From Deinococcus rubellus (GTDB lineage: Bacteria; Deinococcota; Deinococci; Deinococcales; Deinococcaceae): a stretch of 64,000 nucleotides of DNA. Position 1 is the stretch's first letter. Each line of letters opens with the position of its first letter. The stretch is from contig NZ_CP104213.1 of the NCBI RefSeq assembly GCF_025244745.1, positions 1,576,001 to 1,640,000 of the forward strand, written 5' to 3'. The notes below the pieces were generated by a model. The model was given only the letters and a program-made list of their open reading frames with translations. It did not search any database and was not told the DNA's origin. A program made the translations under genes and the position numbers. Positions 34,751-40,312 of the stretch are shown here, in pieces.

Positions 34751-34766
34751 CACGCCCATGTCCAGG

Positions 34767-34793
34767 TGTCATGGGCGCGGCGAAACTCTAGCC
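34767..34793 (+). promoter_or_regulatory. phage late promoter-like element, lysis operon
   Basis: GGTGTCA ending at 34771 and GAAACT at 34782-34787, with ATG 34794 exactly 27 bases after the first T of TGTCA. That ATG opens a six-codon reading frame, not the lysis gene itself. Confidence 0.65.
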
Positions 34794-34814
34794 ATGACCC
34801 CGGAGGCCACTTGA
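34794..34814 (+). CDS. six-codon leader ORF coupled to the first lysis gene
   Basis: ATG ACC CCG GAG GCC ACT TGA encodes MTPEAT. Its ATG stands at the late-promoter spacing for a leaderless start. The Shine-Dalgarno of the next gene (GGAGG, 34802-34806) lies inside it, and its TGA overlaps the TTG start at 34811. This suggests that translation of the leader sets the level of the downstream protein. No protein evidence. Confidence 0.4.
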   Translation: MTPEAT

Positions 34815-35206
34815 AGCTCACTTTCCTTCTCTTCGGGCCGCTCCTGCTCTTCCCGGCAGCGGTCCTCACCCGGCCCGCAGCCTGCACCCTTACCCTCTCG
34901 CCGGATCAGGTGCGTGGCGTGGCCTACCACGTCCGGCTGATCGTCTCTCCTGGCTGCCCGGCCAGCACCGTGTTCCGTATTCGCAAGTCCAGCACCCTGA
35001 ACGTCAAGCGCAAGGGTGCGCCGTACCAGCCGATCAAGCCGCTCACGGGCGCGTGGGAGATCGGCAAGGCCACCAACACCGTGCCCGCCGCTGAGCTGTG
35101 GACCTCGCTCACCTGGCGCTGGGAACTTTACGACGCTGAGCGCTACAGCAACGTCACGGGCGAACTGGGCGCATGGCGGGGCATTGTGCTGGAGCGTGCG
35201 CCATGA
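34811..35206 (+). CDS. secreted hypothetical protein at the head of the lysis region
   Basis: The gene encodes 131 residues from TTG 34811, with GGAGG at 34802-34806. The mature N-terminus follows a signal peptide (MKLTFLLFGPLLLFPAAVLTRPAA); two Cys (residues about 25 and 46) could form a disulfide. The rest is beta-strand like a small immunoglobulin-fold domain. It is the first gene of the late operon carrying endolysin. Function unknown; a surface or lysis-related role is possible. Confidence 0.5.
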   Translation: MKLTFLLFGPLLLFPAAVLTRPAACTLTLSPDQVRGVAYHVRLIVSPGCPASTVFRIRKSSTLNVKRKGAPYQPIKPLTGAWEIGKATNTVPAAELWTSLTWRWELYDAERYSNVTGELGAWRGIVLERAP

Positions 35207-35562
35207 CCAGTCCCGACGATTTCCAGCGGCTCTCAGCAGACATAGGTGAGGTCAAGAAGGTTCTGGAACGCCTCGACCGGAGCGTGGCGGGCGATCCCGC
35301 GACGGGCGTGCCGAGCATCCGAGAAACGTTGAACGCCGCCGTCAAGCAGGTTCAAGGCGACATTGACAAGATCAAAGTGGACCTCGCCGCCGTCGATGAC
35401 GCTGCCTCTGACCGGCTGGACGCCATTGAGCAGGCCAGCCGGATTCAGGCGGCGCGTCAGGAGGGGCAGATGTTGATTATCAAGTGGTTGGGCGGCGGTT
35501 CCCTGGCCTCCCTGATTGCTGTGATCGTGACGGTGCTGAAGTTCAGTGGGAGCCACCCGTGA
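35203..35562 (+). CDS. XhlA-like holin-associated protein
   Basis: The gene encodes 119 residues from the ATGA overlap at 35203. A coiled coil (residues 5-90) ends in one membrane segment close to the C-terminus (LIIKWLGGGSLASLIAVIVTVLKF). This is the plan of XhlA, the haemolysin-like partner of holins in lysis cassettes. Position two genes before the endolysin agrees. Confidence 0.65.
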   Translation: MTSPDDFQRLSADIGEVKKVLERLDRSVAGDPATGVPSIRETLNAAVKQVQGDIDKIKVDLAAVDDAASDRLDAIEQASRIQAARQEGQMLIIKWLGGGSLASLIAVIVTVLKFSGSHP

Positions 35563-36056
35563 GTCCGCACATTGCCCGCGTGATGCCCGGCTGGGTCGCA
35601 CCATTCCTGTGGGTGTTCGCCGCGTGTGTGGCCGTGCTGCTGGGCCTGCTGGCCTCGCAGCTCTACAGCAGCATCTGGCGGCCCTCGCCGTTCAGCTACA
35701 CCGCCGAGGTGTACCTGCCAACCAAGCCGGAGGTCTGCCCCGGCGGGGTGGTGACGTGGCAGCCGCGCCTGATCGTCAACAAAACCCCGACGCTCCTGAT
35801 GGTGGTGCGGACGCTGTGGGACGCCTCGGAGGGCCGCACGCTCAAGCCAGATACCGACCCGAAGTACTTCATCTGGACCCAGGCGCAGCAGGGGCAGACG
35901 CTCAACAGCACCTTCGGCAAGTACCCACTGCCCGCCGATCTGGAGCCGGGGTTTTACGAGATTCGCAGCGCGGCTACGTCGCTCAATTCTGACGCGGCGG
36001 CCTACCGGGTGCCATTCGTGATTCCAGAGAGCTGTTTCAAAAAGGGAGCGAAATGA
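35559..36056 (+). CDS. membrane-anchored immunoglobulin-like phage protein
   Basis: The gene encodes 165 residues from GTG 35559. One N-terminal membrane segment (WVAPFLWVFAACVAVLLGLLA) is followed by a beta-sandwich outside (YTAEVYLPTKPEVCPGGVVTWQPRLIVNK..., PGFYEIRSAA) with two cysteines. No family is recognised. It sits between the XhlA-like gene and the endolysin, so a spanin-like or lysis-control role is a guess. Confidence 0.55.
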   Translation: MSPHIARVMPGWVAPFLWVFAACVAVLLGLLASQLYSSIWRPSPFSYTAEVYLPTKPEVCPGGVVTWQPRLIVNKTPTLLMVVRTLWDASEGRTLKPDTDPKYFIWTQAQQGQTLNSTFGKYPLPADLEPGFYEIRSAATSLNSDAAAYRVPFVIPESCFKKGAK

Positions 36057-36712
36057 ACAAGATTCAACGCAGCATCGACGCCGTTTTGAGCGGCAAGCTC
36101 CAGATCGAGCGGGAGCCGAACTACTGCCTCAAGGCAGACCGGCAGGTCATCGAGGATGCAAACGACTGGCGCGGCGGCGAGTGGTACGCCCTCATGGCCA
36201 TCTCGAAGCACCTAACGCCCGAGAACCGCAGACGTTCGCCCACCGTTCCCTGGGCACGGAGTATGGAGCAGGCGTTCATCGACCAGAAGATGACTGTGCC
36301 GCTGAGTGCAGCCAGCGCCGGGGACGTGGTGTTCTCTCGGCTGCCCAGCGACTTCGGTCACATCGGGCTGCTGGGCATTGAGAACGGCCAGCTCTACGTG
36401 CTGGAAAACGCCACAGTGCGCCGGGGCCGGTCCCTGGGCGGCTCGCTGAACTGGGTGCCGCTGCCGCAGTGGGGCGGGCTGACCACGGTGGGGCGAATGC
36501 CGCGTGACTGGGTATTCGACGCTGCGCCGCCAGCTCCGCCGGTTGTGGTGAAGCCTACCTCAGTTGCTGTGTCTCCTGGTCCTCGCGTGCTGATCGAGAA
36601 CAGCGGCGGCGGCTGGGACAACGTGGCCGGTCAGCGCATCTCTCGCGGCGGTATCACCGTCAACGCCACCGATCCGGGCGCGGTGTGGATTGCTCTCAGG
36701 GGGGGAAAATGA
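36053..36712 (+). CDS. endolysin, NlpC/P60- or CHAP-type
   Basis: The gene encodes 219 residues. The catalytic pair is C25 (NYCLKAD) and H103 (DFGHIGLLGIENG), with the typical AGDVVFSRL strand before the histidine. The peptidase domain is about residues 10-155; after a Pro-rich linker (AAPPAPPVVVKPTS) a small C-terminal domain of about 45 residues follows. It would cut peptide stems of peptidoglycan at the end of infection. No signal peptide, so release depends on a holin. Confidence 0.8.
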   Translation: MNKIQRSIDAVLSGKLQIEREPNYCLKADRQVIEDANDWRGGEWYALMAISKHLTPENRRRSPTVPWARSMEQAFIDQKMTVPLSAASAGDVVFSRLPSDFGHIGLLGIENGQLYVLENATVRRGRSLGGSLNWVPLPQWGGLTTVGRMPRDWVFDAAPPAPPVVVKPTSVAVSPGPRVLIENSGGGWDNVAGQRISRGGITVNATDPGAVWIALRGGK

Positions 36713-37341
36713 AGAAGACTTTGATTCTCGGAATGCTGCTGCTGGCTGGCACGGCGGCGGCCCAGGCCGACGGCTTCGGCTTCGATCTGACGGGTCTGAG
36801 CCTTCTGGGGAGCAGCCCGGCGGCACTCGCGGCGGTGGTGTTCGGCGTGAACAGCACCATCAAGCGCAACATCTCCGTTCGATATGCCGCCTACGAGCCG
36901 CCGCGCAAGGAGCCGCCCGCCCCCATCTGGTGGGCCTTGAGTACGGTGTTGGGCGTGATTGGGGGCGTGGTGCTGTACTTCAGCAACCTGGGCGGGAGTT
37001 TGCCCCTGTTCGGCCTCACCGGCTGGCCCACCTCCATCTTCTTCGGCCTGGCCGCTGGCCTGACAGCGGTGATCGGGCGCGACGGGACGAAGACGGTGCT
37101 CGGCTGGATTGGAAACGCGGCCCCGCCTGCTGTGATCGTGCCCTCGACGGGCGGGCTGGAGGCCATTCCGCTGCTGGGCTTCCCGGCGGCCGAGCCGCCG
37201 CAGGATGACGCTGACTTCCCCGCCGCGACCCGCACCGACTGGCCCGCGCTGCATCTGCCGGATGACGCGCCGCTGGCCGATTCGCCTGTCGACCTGCCGC
37301 CCGCCGTCATTGTTGCTGCACCCGTACAGGAGACGCCATGA
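36709..37341 (+). CDS. multi-pass membrane protein, holin candidate
   Basis: The gene encodes 210 residues from ATG 36709, overlapping the endolysin stop. A signal-like start (MKKTLILGMLLLAGTAAAQA), then hydrophobic segments near residues 40-52, 75-92 and 98-116 (WALSTVLGVIGGVVLYF, TSIFFGLAAGLTAVIG), then a Pro/Asp-rich cytoplasmic or periplasmic tail. Directly after the endolysin gene, it is the best holin candidate in the operon. Confidence 0.55.
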   Translation: MKKTLILGMLLLAGTAAAQADGFGFDLTGLSLLGSSPAALAAVVFGVNSTIKRNISVRYAAYEPPRKEPPAPIWWALSTVLGVIGGVVLYFSNLGGSLPLFGLTGWPTSIFFGLAAGLTAVIGRDGTKTVLGWIGNAAPPAVIVPSTGGLEAIPLLGFPAAEPPQDDADFPAATRTDWPALHLPDDAPLADSPVDLPPAVIVAAPVQETP

Positions 37342-37529
37342 ACGAACTGCTCAACCTCATCACCGGGATGGTCGGCGACAAGCTGTCTGTTGCCACCGTC
37401 CTCAAGCTTGCGCCCGTTCTTGCGCCGGTCGTCATTGACCTGGCTGATGGTGACGCCCATCTCTCAGCCGAGAATCGACTCAAGGTGCAGGAAGAAATCG
37501 AGAAGCTGCGCGAAATGGGGGAACTGTGA
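37338..37529 (+). CDS. small helical phage protein
   Basis: The gene encodes 63 residues between coupled neighbours (ATG overlaps the previous stop, its TGA overlaps the next GTG). An amphipathic to hydrophobic first half (SVATVLKLAPVLAPVVIDL) and a charged helical end (LKVQEEIEKLREMGEL). It could be a second small holin or anti-holin. No family is recognised. Confidence 0.5.
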   Translation: MNELLNLITGMVGDKLSVATVLKLAPVLAPVVIDLADGDAHLSAENRLKVQEEIEKLREMGEL

Positions 37530-37888
37530 AAAAACGATTCGGACTTCTGGCTTTAACGTGCGTCATCGCCCTAGCTTCCTGCGCCCCGGCCCTGCAAGCC
37601 GCCCAGCAGGAGCAAGCTTCACTGAAGATCGACGGGCAAAGCGTGGTGTTCATCAATCCCGGCCCGGACACAGCAACGGCCCCGGCGCTGCTGCTGGGCG
37701 GCGACTTCGTGACCACCGACCAGAACTGCCGGAAGCGGGCCAGCGGGTACGTCGGGTGTAGCTTGCCAGATGTGACAGCGGGCAAGCTCTATCGGGTCAT
37801 CATCGACCAGGGCAAGGTCAGCGGCGGATCGGTGACGTACTACCGGGCAGCCAGCGGCGTGCGGCCCATCTACTTGAGGCTGCCGTGA
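37526..37888 (+). CDS. phage lipoprotein
   Basis: The gene encodes 120 residues from GTG 37526. Signal peptide with lipobox LASC (MKKRFGLLALTCVIALASCAPA). Mature part beta-rich with two further cysteines (DQNCRKRASGYVGCSL). It is in the last part of the lysis operon, directly followed by a second, tiny lipoprotein. A spanin-like or surface-exclusion role is possible. Confidence 0.6.
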   Translation: MKKRFGLLALTCVIALASCAPALQAAQQEQASLKIDGQSVVFINPGPDTATAPALLLGGDFVTTDQNCRKRASGYVGCSLPDVTAGKLYRVIIDQGKVSGGSVTYYRAASGVRPIYLRLP

Positions 37889-37998
37889 AGAAGAAATACG
37901 CGCTGCTGGCTCTGACCGGCTTGCTCATCCTCGGGGCTTGCTCTCAGCTCCCCACTGCCCACCCAGTTCCACCGAATGTCACGGGCGGGCCGCGCTAG
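37885..37998 (+). CDS. tiny proline-rich lipoprotein, Rz1-like candidate
   Basis: The gene encodes 37 residues from GTG 37885 overlapping the previous stop. Signal peptide and lipobox LGAC (KYALLALTGLLILGACSQ), then a Pro-rich mature part of about 20 residues (LPTAHPVPPNVTGGPR). This is the size and composition of outer-membrane spanin subunits such as Rz1. It ends the lysis operon. Confidence 0.6.
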   Translation: MKKKYALLALTGLLILGACSQLPTAHPVPPNVTGGPR

Positions 37999-38032
37999 AC
38001 GCCACAAGTCCGCAAGCGCCCGCATTTGCTTT

Positions 38033-38063
38033 TTGACAGCCTTGATTCTCGCTCTTGTATAAT
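38033..38063 (+). promoter_or_regulatory. near-consensus rightward sigma70 promoter
   Basis: TTGACA at 38033-38038 and TATAAT at 38058-38063, both perfect, but the spacer is 19 bp, longer than the optimum of 17. It lies just after the lysis operon and ahead of two hairpins and the gene at 38,173. Confidence 0.6.
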
Positions 38064-38069
38064 TCGCAG

Positions 38070-38125
38070 GAGACCCCTGAGTCTCAAAAAAGCCCCCACT
38101 CCTGGCCGATGCCGGGAGCGGGGGC
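38070..38125. terminator. hairpin pair; strong leftward terminator or small-RNA end
   Basis: A small stem GAGAC/GTCTC (38070-38085), then A6, then a 15-bp hairpin (38092-38106 with 38111-38125, one mismatch, CGAT loop). Read leftward, the large hairpin is followed by six T residues, a classical terminator. Read rightward it has only a weak T stretch. A transcript from the promoter at 38033-38063 would start within this segment, so a short RNA or an attenuated leader is also possible. Confidence 0.6.
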
Positions 38126-38136
38126 ATTCTTCGCTT

Positions 38137-38172
38137 TTGTTCAATGGCAACTTTTACCCATACAATTATGCT
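38137..38172 (+). promoter_or_regulatory. leaderless promoter of the gene at 38,173
   Basis: TTGTTC at 38137-38142, 18-bp spacer, TACAAT at 38161-38166, then six bases to ATG 38173. Transcription would begin at or next to the start codon. Confidence 0.6.
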
Positions 38173-38607
38173 ATGAGCGAAAAGAAGAATCGTCCGCCTC
38201 GGGCAACCGTCAAGGTTACTCAGCAGCTTGAACTACCGACCCCGCTCCAGCAGGTCAAGCTCGATTCCCTGATGGTCAGATGTTGGCGCGCAGGACGCGA
38301 AGTGCTCTGGATAAGCGCAGATCACGAAATCCAAGAGGACCTACGCCGCAGTGACTCCCATGCAACCTTGGCCGTGTTCTGGCGCAAGCATATGGAAGGC
38401 ATCATCTACGTGGACAACGATGGCCGGACAATCAGTGCAGCTGCCCACAAAGGCCTTCATGATTTGATGGTGCAGAATGCCAAGGCGGGAGAATGGCCGT
38501 CAAGTACCCCTGATGATTACTACGAAGGGCTACGGCATACATTCGGTACGGAGCCCAATCGGGCAGAGATCGAAGAAGCGCACCGAGAATTTGGCTGGAT
38601 TGACTGA
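38173..38607 (+). CDS. hypothetical prophage protein
   Basis: The gene encodes 144 residues, ATG 38173, without a Shine-Dalgarno but with a leaderless promoter. Basic N-terminus (MSEKKNRPPRATVKVTQQLEL), then an alpha/beta core (REVLWISADHEIQEDLRR, MEGIIYVDNDGRTISAAAHKGLHDLM). No family is recognised. It is transcribed apart from the late genes in the last 1.2 kb before attR, where lysogeny or accessory genes are usual. Confidence 0.6.
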   Translation: MSEKKNRPPRATVKVTQQLELPTPLQQVKLDSLMVRCWRAGREVLWISADHEIQEDLRRSDSHATLAVFWRKHMEGIIYVDNDGRTISAAAHKGLHDLMVQNAKAGEWPSSTPDDYYEGLRHTFGTEPNRAEIEEAHREFGWID

Positions 38608-38681
38608 CGGCAAGAAACTCAAATGTCCCGACCGAAAATATCCCGACCGATGAACTGGGGCTAAGCTGAGGGGCAAAAATA

Positions 38682-38711
38682 ATCCACAGGCAAGAAGCAG
38701 GCCTGTGGATA
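38682..38711. terminator. bidirectional terminator between convergent genes
   Basis: A 10-bp stem ATCCACAGGC/GCCTGTGGAT (38682-38691 with 38701-38710), with a TTATTTTT tract on the minus-strand side. It separates the convergent genes ending at 38,607 and 38,727. The arms resemble DnaA boxes, which I take as coincidental here. Confidence 0.7.
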
Positions 38712-38726
38712 ACCCTTTGGACAATC

Positions 38727-39038
38727 TTATTCGCTCAGGTAGTCTTCCGGCTTGATGCCTTCCATCACCTGACTGATCTCTTCACCGATCTCCGCGCGCA
38801 GCTCCTCTGCTTCCTTCTTCTCCGGTTTCCAGTTCTCGAACCGGATCTCAGCCTGACGCGACACCGCCACCCGCATCTCGAAGTCGGGGTACTTGTCGCC
38901 CGCCCAGATCTCCAGACCCTCTTGCAGAAACGCGGCCAGCTTCTCGCCGTCCCATTTGCGGGTGTGCGTCGTCTCCTTGCCAGTCTTGACCTTGATGGGT
39001 GCAGGTGGAACGAAACGAATAAGCACATTTCTGGACAT
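38727..39038 (-). CDS. hypothetical protein next to attR
   Basis: The gene encodes 103 residues. A beta start (MSRNVLIRFVPPAPIKVKTG), then a helix (DGEKLAAFLQEGLEIWAG) and a highly charged Glu/Lys helix near the end (KPEKKEAEELRAEIGEEISQVMEG). No family is recognised. It is the last gene of the prophage, reading inwards from the attachment site. Confidence 0.55.
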   Translation of the reverse strand: MSRNVLIRFVPPAPIKVKTGKETTHTRKWDGEKLAAFLQEGLEIWAGDKYPDFEMRVAVSRQAEIRFENWKPEKKEAEELRAEIGEEISQVMEGIKPEDYLSE

Positions 39039-39077
39039 GGCGTAATGGCAGCAGCCTGGGCATTAAAGGGGTGGGCG

Positions 39078-39154
39078 TGCGTAATTCGTGCGTAAAAGGT
39101 CCGGCACCTTCCGCCTTCCAGCGCCTACCGCCGAGCTTCTTACCTCATGCGTAA
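39078..39154. promoter_or_regulatory. three TGCGTAA repeats beside attR, possible integrase arm sites
   Basis: TGCGTAA occurs at 39078-39084, 39089-39095 and 39148-39154, all in the same direction. The first two are 11 bp apart, one helical turn. They lie 80-160 bp inside the prophage end. Direct repeats at this place are typical of tyrosine-integrase arm-type sites, but the integrase is not in the window. Confidence 0.45.
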
Positions 39155-39239
39155 TGCTGTCCCAGACGGCAAAAATGTAACGTGCGGCTCCCAGCAAATA
39201 CATCGCGCCACAAGCGGGGCGGTAATTTGCAAGCAGGAT

Positions 39240-39270
39240 GTCCACGGTTCGAATCCGTGTGCCTCCACCA
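39240..39270 (+). tRNA. 3' fragment of a tRNA gene (attR core)
   Basis: T-stem CACGG/CCGTG (39243-39247, 39255-39259) around TTCGAAT, then acceptor strand TGCCTCC, discriminator A and CCA (39268-39270). The matching 5' acceptor strand GGAGGCA and the D and anticodon arms are absent upstream, where prophage sequence begins. This is the displaced 3' end left when the phage integrated into the tRNA gene; the restored tRNA should lie at the left end outside the window. Isotype cannot be told from this part. Confidence 0.8.
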
Positions 39271-39279
39271 GCCAGTACA

Positions 39280-39313
39280 GCAAAAACGCCGCTTTAACGA
39301 GTGGCGTTTTTGC
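39280..39313 (+). terminator. native terminator of the disrupted tRNA gene
   Basis: A perfect 11-bp stem (GCAAAAACGCC with GGCGTTTTTGC) ten bases after the CCA end. It marks the return of host sequence to the right of attR. 39,314-39,445 holds no gene that I can see; it contains a single perfect DnaA-box-like TTATCCACA at 39377-39385. Confidence 0.8.
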
Positions 39314-39445
39314 GTTGTAGCGGGCGTTTTCAGTGATGTGGTCAATATGCAGGCGGTTTTGCACAGGGGAGATCAGTTATCCACAGACAGGAGCGGGGGC
39401 TGTATAAGTCTTGGGGTGGATGACGCTCTACCTGCCTAGCCTGTA

Positions 39446-39706
39446 CTAGAAGACAAGTAATCTCTTCACAAAGACTTCAACAAATACAAATACTGCCCAG
39501 CAGACATGCACGATCGTAAATGGCTTGCGCTGTGAAATACTTCCGCCGATCAAAGACGTGCCCATCAGTCCACTAATGAGACTATGGCCCATCAAGTCGT
39601 GATTTGTACTGCTTAAACGCCATTCCACCATTGCTTTGATCAGGCAGGCTAGGCCCAGTAATACGAGTAGTAGACGACTGATTCCCCATCTGATCGGTCT
39701 ACTCAT
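39446..39706 (-). CDS. small membrane protein
   Basis: The gene encodes 86 residues. Two hydrophobic segments (RLLLVLLGLACLIKAMVEW near residues 11-29 and FTIVHVCWAVFVFVEVFV near 63-80) with a polar loop rich in Ser and Gly. No family is recognised. Lower GC than the host genes nearby. It lies just outside attR, in a strip of mobile-element remains, so it may be cargo of an older element. Confidence 0.5.
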   Translation of the reverse strand: MSRPIRWGISRLLLVLLGLACLIKAMVEWRLSSTNHDLMGHSLISGLMGTSLIGGSISQRKPFTIVHVCWAVFVFVEVFVKRLLVF

Positions 39707-39720
39707 CGTTTCTCCTATGC

Positions 39721-39798
39721 CTAACTTTTTGATTCTGGCACGATTACAACCTTCAGGCCCGGTTCTTTCAGAATGGCAGGCCAGAGGCTGCAGCTATT
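39721..39798 (-). pseudogene. remnant of an XRE repressor C-terminus
   Basis: Minus-strand translation gives SLWPAILKEPGLKVVIVPESKS and stop, clearly related to the end of the prophage repressor at 1167-1376 (SLWPEILNALGLEIVIQPKEGSK). The helix-turn-helix part is missing. Only the last 25 or so codons survive. Confidence 0.7.
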
Positions 39799-39846
39799 GA
39801 CCAGCGTTCAAAGAGCGGATTGGCGTAGATATGTGGGTAGCCAGCA

Positions 39847-40029
39847 GCGCCCAGTGCAGATTCACGGACGCGGCTTTGATCGGACTTTGCCTGATGTCTA
39901 GCTGGGTTCTTCCAGGATATCGTCGAAGGTGGGGAAATCTCCTTAACGTGCTTCCAGCAGTTCTGCTTCTGTTTCGCCGGGGAAGTCCTGGGCGATCTGC
40001 ATCAGCTGAATGCCCTCTTTCTTCGCCTT
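39847..40029 (-). pseudogene. decayed copy of the gene paired with the XRE repressor
   Basis: Sequence 39,847-40,029 matches 835-1,018 at most positions, including the right arm of the terminator and the last 43 or so codons of the gene at 886-1170. The Trp codon at 931-933 is a TAA here (minus strand, 39,943-39,945), so the copy is dead. Order relative to the XRE remnant is inverted compared with the prophage locus. 40,030-40,312 has no recognisable gene. Confidence 0.75.
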
Positions 40030-40312
40030 CCACCCGCACGCCCCGGCGCAAGCTCAGGGAGGAACGAGTGTCATGCGGGGCGTGACGGTTGTGTAAGAAT
40101 TTACATCCGACAATGGCCCATGGCATTCCTCAACTTCCGGCTGGTTTTCGTGGTCGCGCAGGTCATAGCCGGGTCAGGGCTGAGGCTCGGTCTGCTGCAC
40201 CTGGCGCTTCGCGGCCCTCGCAAAATCATCTTGTCCTGACGCCTGGACTGACCAATCCCATCCACTGTGACAACGCCACCGGGCGGCTTTTTCATTGCCC
40301 AGAAGGTTTCGC

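Noticed and set aside
34585..34791. A 68-codon rightward frame before the lysis operon
   Set aside because: It crosses an intrinsic terminator and the late promoter motif and has no ribosome site; more likely leftover sequence.
39063..39364. Reverse-strand reading frames across the tRNA fragment (with the phrase EAHGFEPWTS)
   Set aside because: This phrase is the well-known false translation of a tRNA T-arm and CCA end read on the other strand; no start signal.
38680..39385. Three DnaA-box-like sequences (38,680, 38,704, 39,377) as a possible replication origin
   Set aside because: Two of them are simply the arms of a terminator hairpin between convergent genes; no AT-rich unwinding region or replication gene is near.
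40069..40089. TGTCA-N10-GACGGT in the remnant strip as an eighth late promoter
   Set aside because: It fits the two-block pattern but no start codon lies at the expected distance; such matches occur by chance in a window of this size.
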